Of a DNA stretch of 64,000 bases, positions 26,001 through 36,439 are shown one piece after another. Made by a program: the position numbers and the translations under genes. The first letter of the stretch is position 1. The number at the start of each line of letters is the position of its first letter. Source of the DNA: JAGVPT01 sp035505655 (lineage in GTDB: Bacteria > Bacteroidota > Ignavibacteria > UBA10030 > UBA8401); contig DATJQP010000099.1 of NCBI GenBank assembly GCA_035505655.1, positions 62,001-126,000 on the forward strand, given 5' to 3'. The notes below the pieces were generated by a model that worked only from the letters and a program-made list of their open reading frames with translations, searched no databases and was not told the DNA's origin.

Positions 26001-27551
26001 ATGAATCCGACGCTCGAAAAGGTTGCAAAGCATCTTCGGCAGGCGGAGGAATTTGTCCGGGCCAAACGGTACTCCGAGGCCCTCCTTGAAGTCGACTATA
26101 TCTTCCAACTCGACCCGCGGAGCTATCAGGGAAGAACGTTGCAGGAACGGATTAAGGCGCTCCAGAAAAAGGATGAAGAAGCAACGAAGATTCCCGTGCA
26201 GACGACCCTCTCGAAGGAAGGCGTCTATCGGCATCTCCGGATTGCCGAAGAGTACTTTCGGATGAATCGCTTCGACGAGGCTCTCATAGAGACGGAGCGG
26301 GTGCTCCAGAGCGACCCCGATAATTATCAGGCACGATCGCTCCTCGACCGGGTCCGCGCGGGACAGAAAAAATTGGAGAGCGCGTCGCAGATACGCGCCC
26401 AGTCGCAGGCGATCTCTCTCGACAGAAGAATCCAGCTCATCTCTCAATTCCTGCAGGAGGCGGACAAGTACATCCAGGTTCAGCAGTATCAGCGGGCGCT
26501 TGAGCAGGTGGCGAAAGTGTTTACCCTCGACCCGACAAACCACTTCGCGCAGGCCTACTCCCAGAGCATCGAGATGCTCATGAAGAAGGAGTCGACCCCC
26601 GCGCAACAACCCGCGGTCCCTCCGCGGCCGGCTCGCGTTGTTCCTCCCGCTCCGCCGAAGGTCTCCACCCCTGCTCCACCTCCTCAACCTGCGGTGGTCA
26701 ATGTTCCTCCGCCGGCTCCACACCCGGCTCCGAAGGCCGCGCCGCCTGCACCGCCCGCTCCTGCGCCGCCGCAAACGCAGGCCCCGGAACCGTCGCACCC
26801 CGCAACACCTCCGATCCCTGAGCTTGCACCAAGACCGATGCCGACAAAGGCACCCGCGGAGCTCGAAGGGCGACTGAAGATGTACCGGGAGATCCTCAAC
26901 GAGATGTGGTTTGACGGCGTTCTCACTCCAAAGGAGAGCGCAGAGCTCGAGAAAGTACGCGGGCTGTTCAACATCACGATGGAGCAACACGCGAAGCTCG
27001 AGAAAGAAATCAAGATGGATGCGTACGTCGAAGCCCTTCGCATCGTCCTCCATGACGGCGTCGTGAGCGAGAACGAAGAGAGGGTTCTCGATCTCATGCG
27101 GAAGCGGTACGGCATCACCATGGAAGAGCACAAGGACGCCGAATCGAAAATCCTCGAGGCGAAACGAACTCCGGCTTCGCTCGCCAAGATTCTCATCGTC
27201 GACGACGAGAAAACGATTCTTCTCACCTACGCCGCAATCCTGCGGCGGCACGGGTACACCGTTTTCACCGCGGAGACCATCCACGAGGCGATCGCTCTTC
27301 TTGAAAAAGAAACGCCCGACCTTATCCTTTCGGATGTCATGTTCCCGACGCCGAATGAAGACGGATTCGAGTTCTACAATCGGGTGAGGAATATGCCCCG
27401 ATTCGACAAGGTCCCGTTCCTTCTCATGTCCGGTATCTCGGACGAATTTGTCGTCCGGGCGGGGATGAGGATCGGGATCGACGGCTACCTGACGAAGCCG
27501 TTTGACAACGAGCTTCTCCTCGCAACGATCTCCGGAAAGCTAAGGCGCTGA
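26001..27551 (+). CDS. TPR-repeat / TerB-like / receiver-domain fusion protein
   Basis: A 516-residue cytoplasmic protein. Three similar helical repeats at about 5-60, 72-130 and 145-200 share the pattern LRxAEEFxRxxRYxEALxEVxxxxxLDP. A Pro/Ala-rich linker (about 205-285) is followed by a helical region (about 290-390) with two related halves (LNEMWFDGVLTPKESAELEKV and IVLHDGVVSENEERVL) resembling TerB-type acidic motifs. The C-terminus (about 395-516) is a response-regulator receiver: IVDDEK, phospho-acceptor Asp445 in LSDVMFP, and KPF. Unusually for a receiver it sits at the C-terminus, and the loop after the Asp is longer than usual. No kinase is adjacent; function unknown. Confidence 0.82.
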   Translation: MNPTLEKVAKHLRQAEEFVRAKRYSEALLEVDYIFQLDPRSYQGRTLQERIKALQKKDEEATKIPVQTTLSKEGVYRHLRIAEEYFRMNRFDEALIETERVLQSDPDNYQARSLLDRVRAGQKKLESASQIRAQSQAISLDRRIQLISQFLQEADKYIQVQQYQRALEQVAKVFTLDPTNHFAQAYSQSIEMLMKKESTPAQQPAVPPRPARVVPPAPPKVSTPAPPPQPAVVNVPPPAPHPAPKAAPPAPPAPAPPQTQAPEPSHPATPPIPELAPRPMPTKAPAELEGRLKMYREILNEMWFDGVLTPKESAELEKVRGLFNITMEQHAKLEKEIKMDAYVEALRIVLHDGVVSENEERVLDLMRKRYGITMEEHKDAESKILEAKRTPASLAKILIVDDEKTILLTYAAILRRHGYTVFTAETIHEAIALLEKETPDLILSDVMFPTPNEDGFEFYNRVRNMPRFDKVPFLLMSGISDEFVVRAGMRIGIDGYLTKPFDNELLLATISGKLRR

Positions 27552-27756
27552 CCGGCGGCGCGTTCTCCCCTCCTCACCCCGTCTCCCCATTACTGAACAA
27601 CCGGCAAGCCAGGCCGGCCTCTCGCTGCTCTCCCTTGCTCTCCTCTTCCGTCCATGCAAACGCTCGAGAGTTCGCCAGGGCACGGTTACCTGTGCGATCC
27701 CTCTCTTCTCTCGATTGACCTCACATACAACGGCCTTTTATCGAAGAAGGGGGAAG

Positions 27757-30700
27757 ATGAACCTACAAACGATGATCCTGTTCTCCGTCGTGGTTTCGGG
27801 TCTCGCGGCAGCGCAGACTCCGGTGGTACACTATCCTTACTTTGAGGGATTCGACAGCGTCGCACCCCCCAGGCTCCCGGCGGGATGGTCGACATCGACC
27901 GGCAAATCTGCGACCGGAGATTTCACGACCTCGTCGAGCTCCCCACACAGCGGAGCGAACGATGTTGTGACGTCGGATGCGAAGATCGTGCAGACCCTTC
28001 TCTCCCCCGTCTTCGACTTCGAAGGAAGGATTCCGTCCACGCTGCAGTTTTATGAAAGGCGGTCGTCGAGTTTCAATGCGGGGGTGGCAGTCGATGCAGT
28101 GACTGACGGCGATACCGCATCGGCGCTCCTCATTGCCGACACGCTTCGGAGCAGCGGAGCGACAGGCTACGTTCAGCGAACCCTGGCGCTCCCCGCTTCG
28201 CTCTCAGACAGGCAACATGTCCAGTTCCGGTGGCGGACAGCGGGGGATGGAACGGGTTCGACCGGGACGATGCGCATCGACGATGTTTCGGTGACGGTGA
28301 AGAAACTAATCGACCTTGCCGTCGCATCGATCGCCGCAAGACCGGCACGTCCCCGGGGCGGAGAGAGTGTCGGGATCCAGGCGTGGGTTTCGAACAAGGC
28401 AATGGGAGGCACCTTCCAGTCTCTCGTCCGGCTTTTCGATCTTCACGGTGCCGACACTACACGCTCGTCATCCGAATTGATCGATCAGGAATCGGTTTCA
28501 TTATCGCTCGCCTCCGGCGACTCCACGACAGTCGTCCTGCATTACCCTTCGATCTCATCCGGCACCCATCGTCTGACGATGACCCTGGACTTGACAGGCG
28601 ATGAAGATACCACCAACAACACCGCTGCGCTGAACCTTTCGGCTGGATACCCCCCGCGTAGCATCGCGATCAACGAAATTATGTACGCTCCTCAAATCGG
28701 ACCGGAATGGATCGAGTGCATGAACCTCCTCCACGACACCCTCTCACTCTCCGGGTGGAAGGTGGGAGACGCGACAACCGCCCGCGTCGAGTTCGCGACA
28801 TCCGGAGGGAAGGCTGCGCCGGGCGAGTACTTCATCATTGCAAAAGACACCTCGATCAGGTCGGCGTTTCCAAACGTGAAAGGAGAGATCTTCAAAGCCT
28901 CCTTTCCATCCCTCAACAACGACGGAGACGCAGTCGTCATCTTGGACCCGGCCGATTTCATGATCGACAGCGTCGCCTATCGTTCTTCGTGGGGCGGTAC
29001 CGGGGGAAAGTCGCTGGAGCGGGTCGACACCGGTGTGTCATCCCTTGAGATGCTCAACTGGGGAAGTTCCCATGACCCGGCCGGGGCGACGCCGGGGTTC
29101 GTGAACAGCCTGACGAAGAAAAACCTGGACGTCGCAGTCGAGCGGCTCTCTGTCTCCCCCGTCGCTCCTGTTGCCGGCGAGCAGATCCAAATCGGCGCGA
29201 CAATCAGGAACGTCGGGCGGGAAACTCTCCGGGGAGTTCTCGTCTCATTCTTTCAAGGGATCGGCTCCGATTCTTTGCCGCGGCCCGAAAACCTCTGGCG
29301 AACCGTTGCGATCGGGACCCTGGCTCCCTCCGATTCTCTTGTCTTGCAGGAGGTGCTGGCAGGACAGGGTCAAGGCCGTCGATGGATCATCGTCCGCGCT
29401 TCCATATCGGGAGACGAAGACGCAACGAACAACTCCTCCGCGATTTCACTTCTCGTTGGTGTGAAACCCCGATCGGTCGTCATCAATGAAATCATGTATG
29501 CGCCTGTCGGAGCCGAACCTGAATGGGTGGAACTCTACAACACCGGGACCGATACGGTCGACGCCGCCGGATGGAAAATTTCGGACTCGAATGTGAAGAA
29601 TAAAGTACCCTTCAAAGGCTCCAAACTCTGCATCGATCCCAGCGGATATCTTCTTGTGTCGCCCGATTCGACCGTTCGCTCTTTCTTTTCGATCTCCTGT
29701 CCACTTGCCGTGGCGGCATTCCTCCCGCTCAACAACACCTCTCCGGATGCTGTCGTCATTTATGAAAGTGGGGGCTCGACGATGGACAGCGTTTGGTACA
29801 AACCTTCGTGGGGCGGAACCAACGGACAATCGCTCGAGCGGGTGGACTACGGCGCATCGTCGGTCGATTCGAGCAACTGGATAAGTTCACTTCCCACTCC
29901 GGGGCGCGAGAACAATGCCGCGCGCAAGGATCTCGACGTCGGCATGGAATATCTCAGAATTACACGCGAGACCGGCGGCTTCCTGATCTCCTCGATGCTC
30001 AGGAACTTTGGAAGGAAGCCGACTTCATCTTTTACTTTCCGGCTCTCTGATGATCGAAACAACGACAGCACGGCATCTCCGGAAGAGCTTTTTGCAACCG
30101 TAGCAGTCCCGTCGATATCCCCCGGAGATTCTCTCTCCATTCTCTATCACTGGAAATGCACGATGAACGGCAAGAGAGTGATCATCGGGAAGGCGGATCT
30201 CGCGGGAGACGAGCGTCCGGAAAACAACCAGCTCCTGGCGTGGGCGGAGGCTGGATTTCAGCCGATGTCGGTTGTGGTCAACGAAATCCTTTACGATCCT
30301 CCGGCCGGGGGATGCGAATTTGTGGAACTATTCAATCGTACCGCGGACACGCTCGACCTACGGTGCTGGGAGATCATGGATTCCCCTTCCGGGAGCGGAG
30401 GCAGACACACCTGCACGTTTCCGGATCGACCTCTCGTAATTCTCCCTCACCATTATCTCGTTCTCGCCGCGGACTCTTCAGTCTATGTCATGTACTCACG
30501 GCTGGCAACATTGCCGGCCGGCTCGGTGATTGTAGCGAATAAGGACCTTTCCCTTAACGATAACGGCGACGATGTTATCCTTCACGACCTGACCGGCGCA
30601 CCGATCGACAGCATTCACTATTCTACGGGTTGGAACAACCCCGTTCTGAAGACATCGGCCTCGGGCAAATCGCTCGAGCGGATCAACCCTTCCGCCCCGG

Positions 30701-31101
30701 GGAACGATGCAGCGAACTGGACCACATGCGTTGCCTTCGCCGGGGCGACTCCGGGCGAGCAGAACAGCGTCTTCGCCCCCTCCATCCCCGCGTCGGCCCA
30801 TCTTACTCTTTCGCCCAATCCGTTCTCACCCGACGATGAGTCCCTCTCGCTCTCGTATTCGCTCCCGGCCAGGACCTCGATGATCCGTGTCCGTTGTTTT
30901 GATGCAGAGGGGCGATTGGTTCGCACGCTCGCGAACAACCAGGCCGCCTCGTCAACCGGTGTTCTTTCATGGAACGGCCGGGATGAGAGAGGCCGTCGTG
31001 TACGAATCGGAATGTACATCATTTACTTCGAAGCCCGCGACGCCTTCGGGAGCGCCGTTGTGACGCTGAAGGATGTCGCGGTCGTCGCCCGCAAGCTCTA
31101 G
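27757..31101 (+). CDS. Large secreted lamin-tail-domain protein, probable T9SS cargo
   Basis: A 1114-residue protein if started at the ATG 27757, which follows a GAAGGGGG purine run and directly gives a signal peptide (MNLQTMILF ... AAAQ). An in-frame ATG at 27715 would bury this signal behind 14 extra residues. It contains three lamin-tail-like (LTD) domains, each starting with VINEIMY-type strands (near 28665, 29475 and 30270). These alternate with CARDB-like beta domains that begin LDVAVERLSV or LDVGMEYL. The C-terminal about 90 residues resemble FlgD-Ig/T9SS sorting domains (LSPNPFSPD, WNGRDERGRRV, GMYIIYFEA). It is probably an adhesive or structural surface protein; no catalytic motif is visible. 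Confidence 0.85.
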   Translation: MNLQTMILFSVVVSGLAAAQTPVVHYPYFEGFDSVAPPRLPAGWSTSTGKSATGDFTTSSSSPHSGANDVVTSDAKIVQTLLSPVFDFEGRIPSTLQFYERRSSSFNAGVAVDAVTDGDTASALLIADTLRSSGATGYVQRTLALPASLSDRQHVQFRWRTAGDGTGSTGTMRIDDVSVTVKKLIDLAVASIAARPARPRGGESVGIQAWVSNKAMGGTFQSLVRLFDLHGADTTRSSSELIDQESVSLSLASGDSTTVVLHYPSISSGTHRLTMTLDLTGDEDTTNNTAALNLSAGYPPRSIAINEIMYAPQIGPEWIECMNLLHDTLSLSGWKVGDATTARVEFATSGGKAAPGEYFIIAKDTSIRSAFPNVKGEIFKASFPSLNNDGDAVVILDPADFMIDSVAYRSSWGGTGGKSLERVDTGVSSLEMLNWGSSHDPAGATPGFVNSLTKKNLDVAVERLSVSPVAPVAGEQIQIGATIRNVGRETLRGVLVSFFQGIGSDSLPRPENLWRTVAIGTLAPSDSLVLQEVLAGQGQGRRWIIVRASISGDEDATNNSSAISLLVGVKPRSVVINEIMYAPVGAEPEWVELYNTGTDTVDAAGWKISDSNVKNKVPFKGSKLCIDPSGYLLVSPDSTVRSFFSISCPLAVAAFLPLNNTSPDAVVIYESGGSTMDSVWYKPSWGGTNGQSLERVDYGASSVDSSNWISSLPTPGRENNAARKDLDVGMEYLRITRETGGFLISSMLRNFGRKPTSSFTFRLSDDRNNDSTASPEELFATVAVPSISPGDSLSILYHWKCTMNGKRVIIGKADLAGDERPENNQLLAWAEAGFQPMSVVVNEILYDPPAGGCEFVELFNRTADTLDLRCWEIMDSPSGSGGRHTCTFPDRPLVILPHHYLVLAADSSVYVMYSRLATLPAGSVIVANKDLSLNDNGDDVILHDLTGAPIDSIHYSTGWNNPVLKTSASGKSLERINPSAPGNDAANWTTCVAFAGATPGEQNSVFAPSIPASAHLTLSPNPFSPDDESLSLSYSLPARTSMIRVRCFDAEGRLVRTLANNQAASSTGVLSWNGRDERGRRVRIGMYIIYFEARDAFGSAVVTLKDVAVVARKL

Positions 31102-31169
31102 CGCGATGCTCGCGGTGCCGTGACTGGAGAAATTGTCGTGACATGCGATGTACACCGAACGGCGCCTGT

Positions 31170-31198
31170 TTGTAAATCCCCGGCCCCTTCTTTATATT
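31170..31198 (+). promoter_or_regulatory. Sigma-70-like promoter of glnD
   Basis: TTGTAA (31170-31175), 17 bp spacer, TATATT (31193-31198). It lies inside the longest possible frame of glnD, which rules out the ATG at 31148 as the start and supports the GTG at 31229. Confidence 0.65.
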
Positions 31199-31228
31199 GT
31201 CCTACATTCTTCTCCCTCATCTCGCACA

Positions 31229-33874
31229 GTGACAATCAAAGAGCGGTTCTCCTCCGAAACCGAAAAAATCTTTCGCCACCATCGCGACGGAGCCGACGGC
31301 TATGCGGTTGCGTCGTCTCTTGCCTCGCTCGTCGATACGACGCTCTCCGCACTCTGGCTGTCGACGCCGATCAACGCCGACTTTCTTGTTGTCGCGCTCG
31401 GCGGGTACGGGCGGTGCGAGGTCTGCCCCCATTCCGACGTCGATCTCATGATCCTGGCGGAGAATGAAAAGTCGAAAACGGCCGGATCGGCGGAGATCCA
31501 GACGTTTCTCCGCACACTATGGGACGCGGGATTCAACGTTGGTCACAGCGTGCGGACGATCCAGGATTGCCTCAGCCTCTATGAAACCGACGTCGATTCC
31601 TGGGCCGCGATCCTCGAAAGCCGCTACGTCGCCGGGAACCGGAAGCTCCTCCAGCTCTACGGGGATGCCGTCTTCAGACAGATCCAGAAGAAATACGACC
31701 TCGTCTTCGTCAAGGCGATCATGGTCGGCATGGATGAGCGACACGAGAAGTACGGCAACTCGGTAAAGCTCCTCGAGCCAAACGTGAAGAACAGCGCCGG
31801 CGGCCTCCGCGACCTCCACAACCTCCTCTGGGTCTACCGTTCGACCGACATCGAGTACTTCACCGAGGCCCCGTTCCAGAATCGTGAGTCCTCCTGCAAG
31901 CTCATGCTCGACGACTTCTACCGGAAGAATGTCATTTCAAAAGAAGAGTGCGACGCGGTGACAGCGGCTCTCGGCTTTCTTCTCCGGACGAGGCACGAGA
32001 CGCACTTCTATGCGAAAGCCATCCACGATTCGCTCGACTTCTCGATGCAGCGTGAGATCGCCAGAGGGCTCGGTTTCGGCGAAGATCCGGAGCTGAAGTA
32101 TGTCGAGCGCTTCATGCGCGAGTACTTCCTTCATGCACGGAGCATCTTTCGGCTCAACCAGCGCCTCATCAACCATTTCCGGAAGAGCGTTGAGCCTTCA
32201 TCGTGGAGGAAGCCGAAGGAACAAATCCTCGATCCGCTCTTCGCAGCCCGCGGCGACGAGCTTCAGCAGAGAAACATGGCCGTGGAGATCTCGACGCCTG
32301 CCGAAATCCTCAGGGCATTCTACTGGTGCGGCAGGCAGGGATGCACGCTCGGGCATTCGCTCCAGACACGCCTCGGCACGCTCAGCCGTTCCGCTTCGCT
32401 CTTCAACGATCAGAGCATCGCCTCGGAGGATGCCGCCGCGGCATTTCTCGACATCCTCCGCCTCGAGTCGAACGTCGCCGCCACGCTGACGATGATGAAC
32501 GATTTCGATATTCTCGGGAAATACATCCCGGAGTGGGGAGAACTCGTGGCGTTCGTCCAGCACAGCATCTACCACTATTATACGGCCGATGCCCACACAC
32601 TCATTGCGATCGAGCATGCGGAGAAGCTTGCGGGTGGGCAGGGTCTTCTCGCCGCGGTCTACCAGCGCCTGCCGCGGAAGGAGGTCCTCTATCTTGCGCT
32701 CCTCCTCCACGACATCGAAAAGCCGCACGGGATCCAGGAACACGAGATCCGGGGCGTCGATGTGGCGAAAAGGGTTCTCGGCCGGCTTCATGTCGTCGAC
32801 GAGGGGGGCGACATCGCATTCCTTATCCGCAACCATCTCGTGATGGAGCAGGTGGCGTTCCGCCGGAACATCAGCGACCCCAAGACCGTGGCGGAATTCG
32901 CCGAGATGTTCGATCGCCCGGAACAGCTCGACCTCCTGTTCCTCGTGACCTACTGCGACCTCTCGGCGGTCAACAAAAACGTCTGGACGAGCTGGAAGGA
33001 GATGCTCCTCGAGGAGCTCTACGTTAACACGCGCCGCGTCCTCGAGCGGAAGCTGCCGTACCCGGAAGCGGTGTCTTTCCAGCGGGAACAACACGAAGAG
33101 CTGGTCCGCTCCCTCATCCGGTCGATCTCGAAGGAGGTGCCCCGCGAAGAAATCGAGCGCCACCTCGCGTCGATTCACAACGAGGCGTACGTACAGATCT
33201 TCTCGGCCGGGGAGATAGCGGAGCACCTTTCGCACATCCGGAAGCTCGGCGATTTTTCATCGATCATCGCCCACGAGGACTCTCACAGCTCCGTCACGGC
33301 AATCACCCGCGACGCTCCCTTTCTTCTCTCGAATCTCTGCGGCGTTCTCACCGCGAACGACGCGAATATATTCGATGCACAGATCTTTACCCGGGATGAC
33401 GGTGTCGTCATCGACCGGTTCCGGGTCGTCAATGTCGTTACGGGGGGAAGGTTGCTCGGCGAGCAGGAGGAAAAGATCAGGCAGGATTTCCCCGAGGTCC
33501 TGAGAGGGACGCTGACGATCGAGCACCTCCTCGAACGTCATCATCGCCGGTGGAAGCGGCGCGCAAGGCCGATCTTCCATCCGAGCGTCCGCGTCGACGT
33601 CGAGTTCGAAGACACGCCGGATTTCACCATCGCGGACGTTTTCGCTCCGGACACGGTGGGATTCCTCTACAAAGTGACGCATACGTTTTCACAGCTCGGC
33701 CTCAACATTCATTTCGCGAAGATCGCAACGCGCGTCGACGGGATCGTCGATTCGTTTTACATCCTCGACTCCGACGGCAAACCGATCAGGAGCACCGAGC
33801 GCAAGGCGCAGATCAGGGAGAAAGTGCTCCACAAGATCTCACAATTCCTCAACATTCAACTTTCTCCTCCATAA
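31229..33874 (+). CDS. glnD: GlnD-type [protein-PII] uridylyltransferase / uridylyl-removing enzyme
   Basis: An 881-residue nitrogen-status sensor that uridylylates and deuridylylates PII proteins according to glutamine. The start is the GTG at 31229, because a good promoter lies at 31170-31198, downstream of the upstream ATG. Domain order: nucleotidyltransferase (GGYGR at 58-62, SDVDL with Asp70 and Asp72), GlnD helical domain, HD domain (LLLHDIEKPHG, His-Asp at about 494-495), then two ACT domains (about 690-765 and 805-875; TVGFLYKVTHTFSQLGLNI). All expected domains are present and length is normal. No PII gene lies in the window. murI follows after 3 bp. Confidence 0.93.
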   Translation: MTIKERFSSETEKIFRHHRDGADGYAVASSLASLVDTTLSALWLSTPINADFLVVALGGYGRCEVCPHSDVDLMILAENEKSKTAGSAEIQTFLRTLWDAGFNVGHSVRTIQDCLSLYETDVDSWAAILESRYVAGNRKLLQLYGDAVFRQIQKKYDLVFVKAIMVGMDERHEKYGNSVKLLEPNVKNSAGGLRDLHNLLWVYRSTDIEYFTEAPFQNRESSCKLMLDDFYRKNVISKEECDAVTAALGFLLRTRHETHFYAKAIHDSLDFSMQREIARGLGFGEDPELKYVERFMREYFLHARSIFRLNQRLINHFRKSVEPSSWRKPKEQILDPLFAARGDELQQRNMAVEISTPAEILRAFYWCGRQGCTLGHSLQTRLGTLSRSASLFNDQSIASEDAAAAFLDILRLESNVAATLTMMNDFDILGKYIPEWGELVAFVQHSIYHYYTADAHTLIAIEHAEKLAGGQGLLAAVYQRLPRKEVLYLALLLHDIEKPHGIQEHEIRGVDVAKRVLGRLHVVDEGGDIAFLIRNHLVMEQVAFRRNISDPKTVAEFAEMFDRPEQLDLLFLVTYCDLSAVNKNVWTSWKEMLLEELYVNTRRVLERKLPYPEAVSFQREQHEELVRSLIRSISKEVPREEIERHLASIHNEAYVQIFSAGEIAEHLSHIRKLGDFSSIIAHEDSHSSVTAITRDAPFLLSNLCGVLTANDANIFDAQIFTRDDGVVIDRFRVVNVVTGGRLLGEQEEKIRQDFPEVLRGTLTIEHLLERHHRRWKRRARPIFHPSVRVDVEFEDTPDFTIADVFAPDTVGFLYKVTHTFSQLGLNIHFAKIATRVDGIVDSFYILDSDGKPIRSTERKAQIREKVLHKISQFLNIQLSPP

Positions 33875-33877
33875 GAT

Positions 33878-34687
<810 letters not shown>

Positions 34688-34768
34688 GGCGCCACAGGTT
34701 GGCGTGAGGGGCCAGGATAAGGGGCAAGAGAAAAGAGAGAAGAGAAAAAAAGGGAGGAGAAAAGATGG

Positions 34769-34799
34769 AGCCGGACTACGGAGGTAGTGCCGGCTTTTT
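34769..34799 (+). terminator. Intrinsic terminator of the glnD-murI operon
   Basis: Stem AGCCGG-ACTAC / GTAGT-(G)-CCGGCT with a GGAG loop and one bulged G, followed by TTTTT, 82 bp after the murI stop. The rest of the 298 bp gap to the next gene is purine-rich and shows no gene. Confidence 0.85.
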
Positions 34800-34985
34800 C
34801 GTTGCGGCATATACCGAAGGAGAGCTGCAATCGTTTCAGCAACAAGGGGAAAATATCCAGTCTGAGAGATATTGGATATCTTGGGAAAAATCTCTATCAT
34901 TGCCAGCAGCGGAGACAACTGCTCAAATCCCACTGCCCACGGATTCTGAGTCTTCGTCATCATCCCATAACTCTTCTCACTGACC

Positions 34986-35567
34986 GTGTTTGAGACACTG
35001 AGAAAGCACGTCAATAGTCAGCTTGAAATGTCGGACGAAGAGTTCAGGCTCGGAACGACGTTTTTGACTCCAAAGAAGCTGAGGAAAAGGCAATATCTTC
35101 TCCAGTCAGGAGAAGTTTGTAAGTGGATAGTGTTCATTGAGAAAGGGTGTTTGCGCCTTTATTCGCTCGATGACTTCGGAGCAGAGCGCATTCTCGGATT
35201 CGGGATCGAGGGCTGGTGGATGACCGACCTCGAGAGTTTTCAGGCAAAGAAGCCGGCAACCAGAAACATCGATGCCCTCGAGGACTCTGAACTGCTCATG
35301 ATTGGACCGGAGTCTTTAGAGAAAGTGTCTGCGGCAGTTCCTAAATGGGATCACTACTTGAGGGGGGTGCTTGACAAAGAATACAAAGCGGCTATCACGC
35401 GAATATCAGATTTTGTCGGCGCCTCCGCCGAGGAACGATATATCCACTTTCTAAACCTCTATCCCGATCTGTTCCAGCGAATCCCTCTTCACCAAATCGC
35501 CTCCTATCTCGGCATAACGCCTCAATCGCTCAGCCGAATCCGCAAAGAACTCGCCACTCGAAAGTAG
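34986..35567 (+). CDS. Crp/Fnr-family transcriptional regulator
   Basis: A 193-residue protein of the Crp/Fnr group in its short Bacteroidota form. An N-terminal cyclic-nucleotide-binding-like beta roll covers about 20-110 (RQYLLQSGEVCKWIVFIEKGCLRL), and a C-terminal winged helix lies at about 150-193 (IPLHQIASYLGITPQSLSRIRKEL). The canonical cAMP-binding residues are not evident and there is no Fe-S cysteine cluster, so the ligand is unknown. The start is a GTG with no clear Shine-Dalgarno; an ATG near 35028 is possible. Downstream lies a trio of direct repeats before the reductase-like gene, a possible target. Confidence 0.88.
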   Translation: MFETLRKHVNSQLEMSDEEFRLGTTFLTPKKLRKRQYLLQSGEVCKWIVFIEKGCLRLYSLDDFGAERILGFGIEGWWMTDLESFQAKKPATRNIDALEDSELLMIGPESLEKVSAAVPKWDHYLRGVLDKEYKAAITRISDFVGASAEERYIHFLNLYPDLFQRIPLHQIASYLGITPQSLSRIRKELATRK

Positions 35568-35570
35568 TCC

Positions 35571-35627
35571 TTTCCTTACCATACGTTAAGCGGTTTCCTT
35601 ACCATCGATTCAGGTAATTTCTTACCC
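35571..35627. repeat. Three short direct repeats, 23-24 bp apart
   Basis: TTTCCTTACCAT at 35571 and again at 35594, and a degenerate TTTCTTACCC at 35618. The spacing of about two helical turns suits cooperative protein binding on one DNA face, upstream of the reductase-like gene. Confidence 0.5.
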
Positions 35628-35706
35628 GTTTTGAATGCGCTGGCGTTTGTTCCGTTGTAATTTGTCGATGTATTGCAACGGTGTCAATCACGCAGGAGGA
35701 ATGATC

Positions 35707-36420
35707 TTGAAAAAGACAGTCGCAATTATTGGTGCAACGGAAGCGATGGGATCGTCAATCGCTTATCGTCTCGCGGAAGCCGGCTACTGTGTCCTCTTGA
35801 CCGATGGTTCGGATCTCCATCGCACAGCGTTGTTCGGAAAACTTCTCGCGTTGTTGACAAGAATCAAACTGAGGCTGCGACGGGCGCATGTTCGAATCAT
35901 CTTTTCAGCAAGAGAGGCGTGTTGGGAGGCCGATATCATCGTTGCGGCTCTCCCATCTCAGGCGCTGCCGGACCTGGCACACGAGATCAAAGAGGTCGTA
36001 ACAGGAAAGATCGTTCTCAGCATCATCGATCCGCTGTTGAAAACACGGAAGGGCCTCGGAACCTGCGCGATGAGCAGCAACGTAAACGAACTCGCGCAAC
36101 TACTTCCCCATTCGAGGGTCATCAAGGCCTTCATTGCTATCCCCTCCGAAGAGATCGAGAATCGGAACGTGAGAAAACCCGCGGATGTCTTTATCGCTGG
36201 AGACGATGAGGCGGCTGTGACGACCGGAATGGAGATCGCCAAAGAGCTGCGGATGCGTCCGCATATCGGCGGCAAGCTTGCGATGAGTCATGCACTGGAA
36301 CAGATGATGGTGGCGGCATACGGCCTTCGCCTGCCGGAGCCGTCGCACATTCTCGCCGCGGAACCTTCCGGAGTTGACACTGCCCCGGAACACGTAGTCG
36401 CCCGGACTGAAAACAACTGA
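35707..36420 (+). CDS. NADP oxidoreductase, coenzyme F420-dependent-like (Rossmann protein)
   Basis: About 237 residues. The dinucleotide fold begins KKTVAIIGATEAMGSSIAYRL, followed by segments like those of F420:NADP oxidoreductases (DIIVAALPSQALPDLAHEI, GKIVLSIIDPL, NELAQLLPHSRVIKAF, VFIAGDDEAA). The frame extends upstream to an ATG at 35635 and includes an ATG at 35701. The TTG at 35707 has AGGAGG at an ideal 7 nt and places the Rossmann glycine loop at the very N-terminus. The true substrate and cofactor are uncertain, since no F420 biosynthesis gene is in view. It lies 19 bp before the mannose-1-phosphate guanylyltransferase gene. Confidence 0.78.
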   Translation: MKKTVAIIGATEAMGSSIAYRLAEAGYCVLLTDGSDLHRTALFGKLLALLTRIKLRLRRAHVRIIFSAREACWEADIIVAALPSQALPDLAHEIKEVVTGKIVLSIIDPLLKTRKGLGTCAMSSNVNELAQLLPHSRVIKAFIAIPSEEIENRNVRKPADVFIAGDDEAAVTTGMEIAKELRMRPHIGGKLAMSHALEQMMVAAYGLRLPEPSHILAAEPSGVDTAPEHVVARTENN

Positions 36421-36439
36421 GGACTGAAAGGACCTACCC

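Noticed and set aside
25764..27284. Long minus-strand open frame of about 506 codons
   Set aside because: It lies opposite the TPR/receiver gene, is Arg/Leu-rich with no domain, and the plus strand has a clear receiver domain and good start.
27552..27756. Possible riboswitch before the lamin-tail protein gene
   Set aside because: The GGGCACGGTTACCTG stretch looked suggestive, but no conserved aptamer core could be recognised.
31148..31228. N-terminal extension of glnD from the ATG at 31148
   Set aside because: A good promoter at 31170-31198 lies inside it, and the extension has no family similarity.
34765..34983. Small plus-strand frame of about 72 codons between murI and the Crp/Fnr gene
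   Set aside because: It overlaps the intrinsic terminator of the murI transcript and is Ser-rich without any motif.
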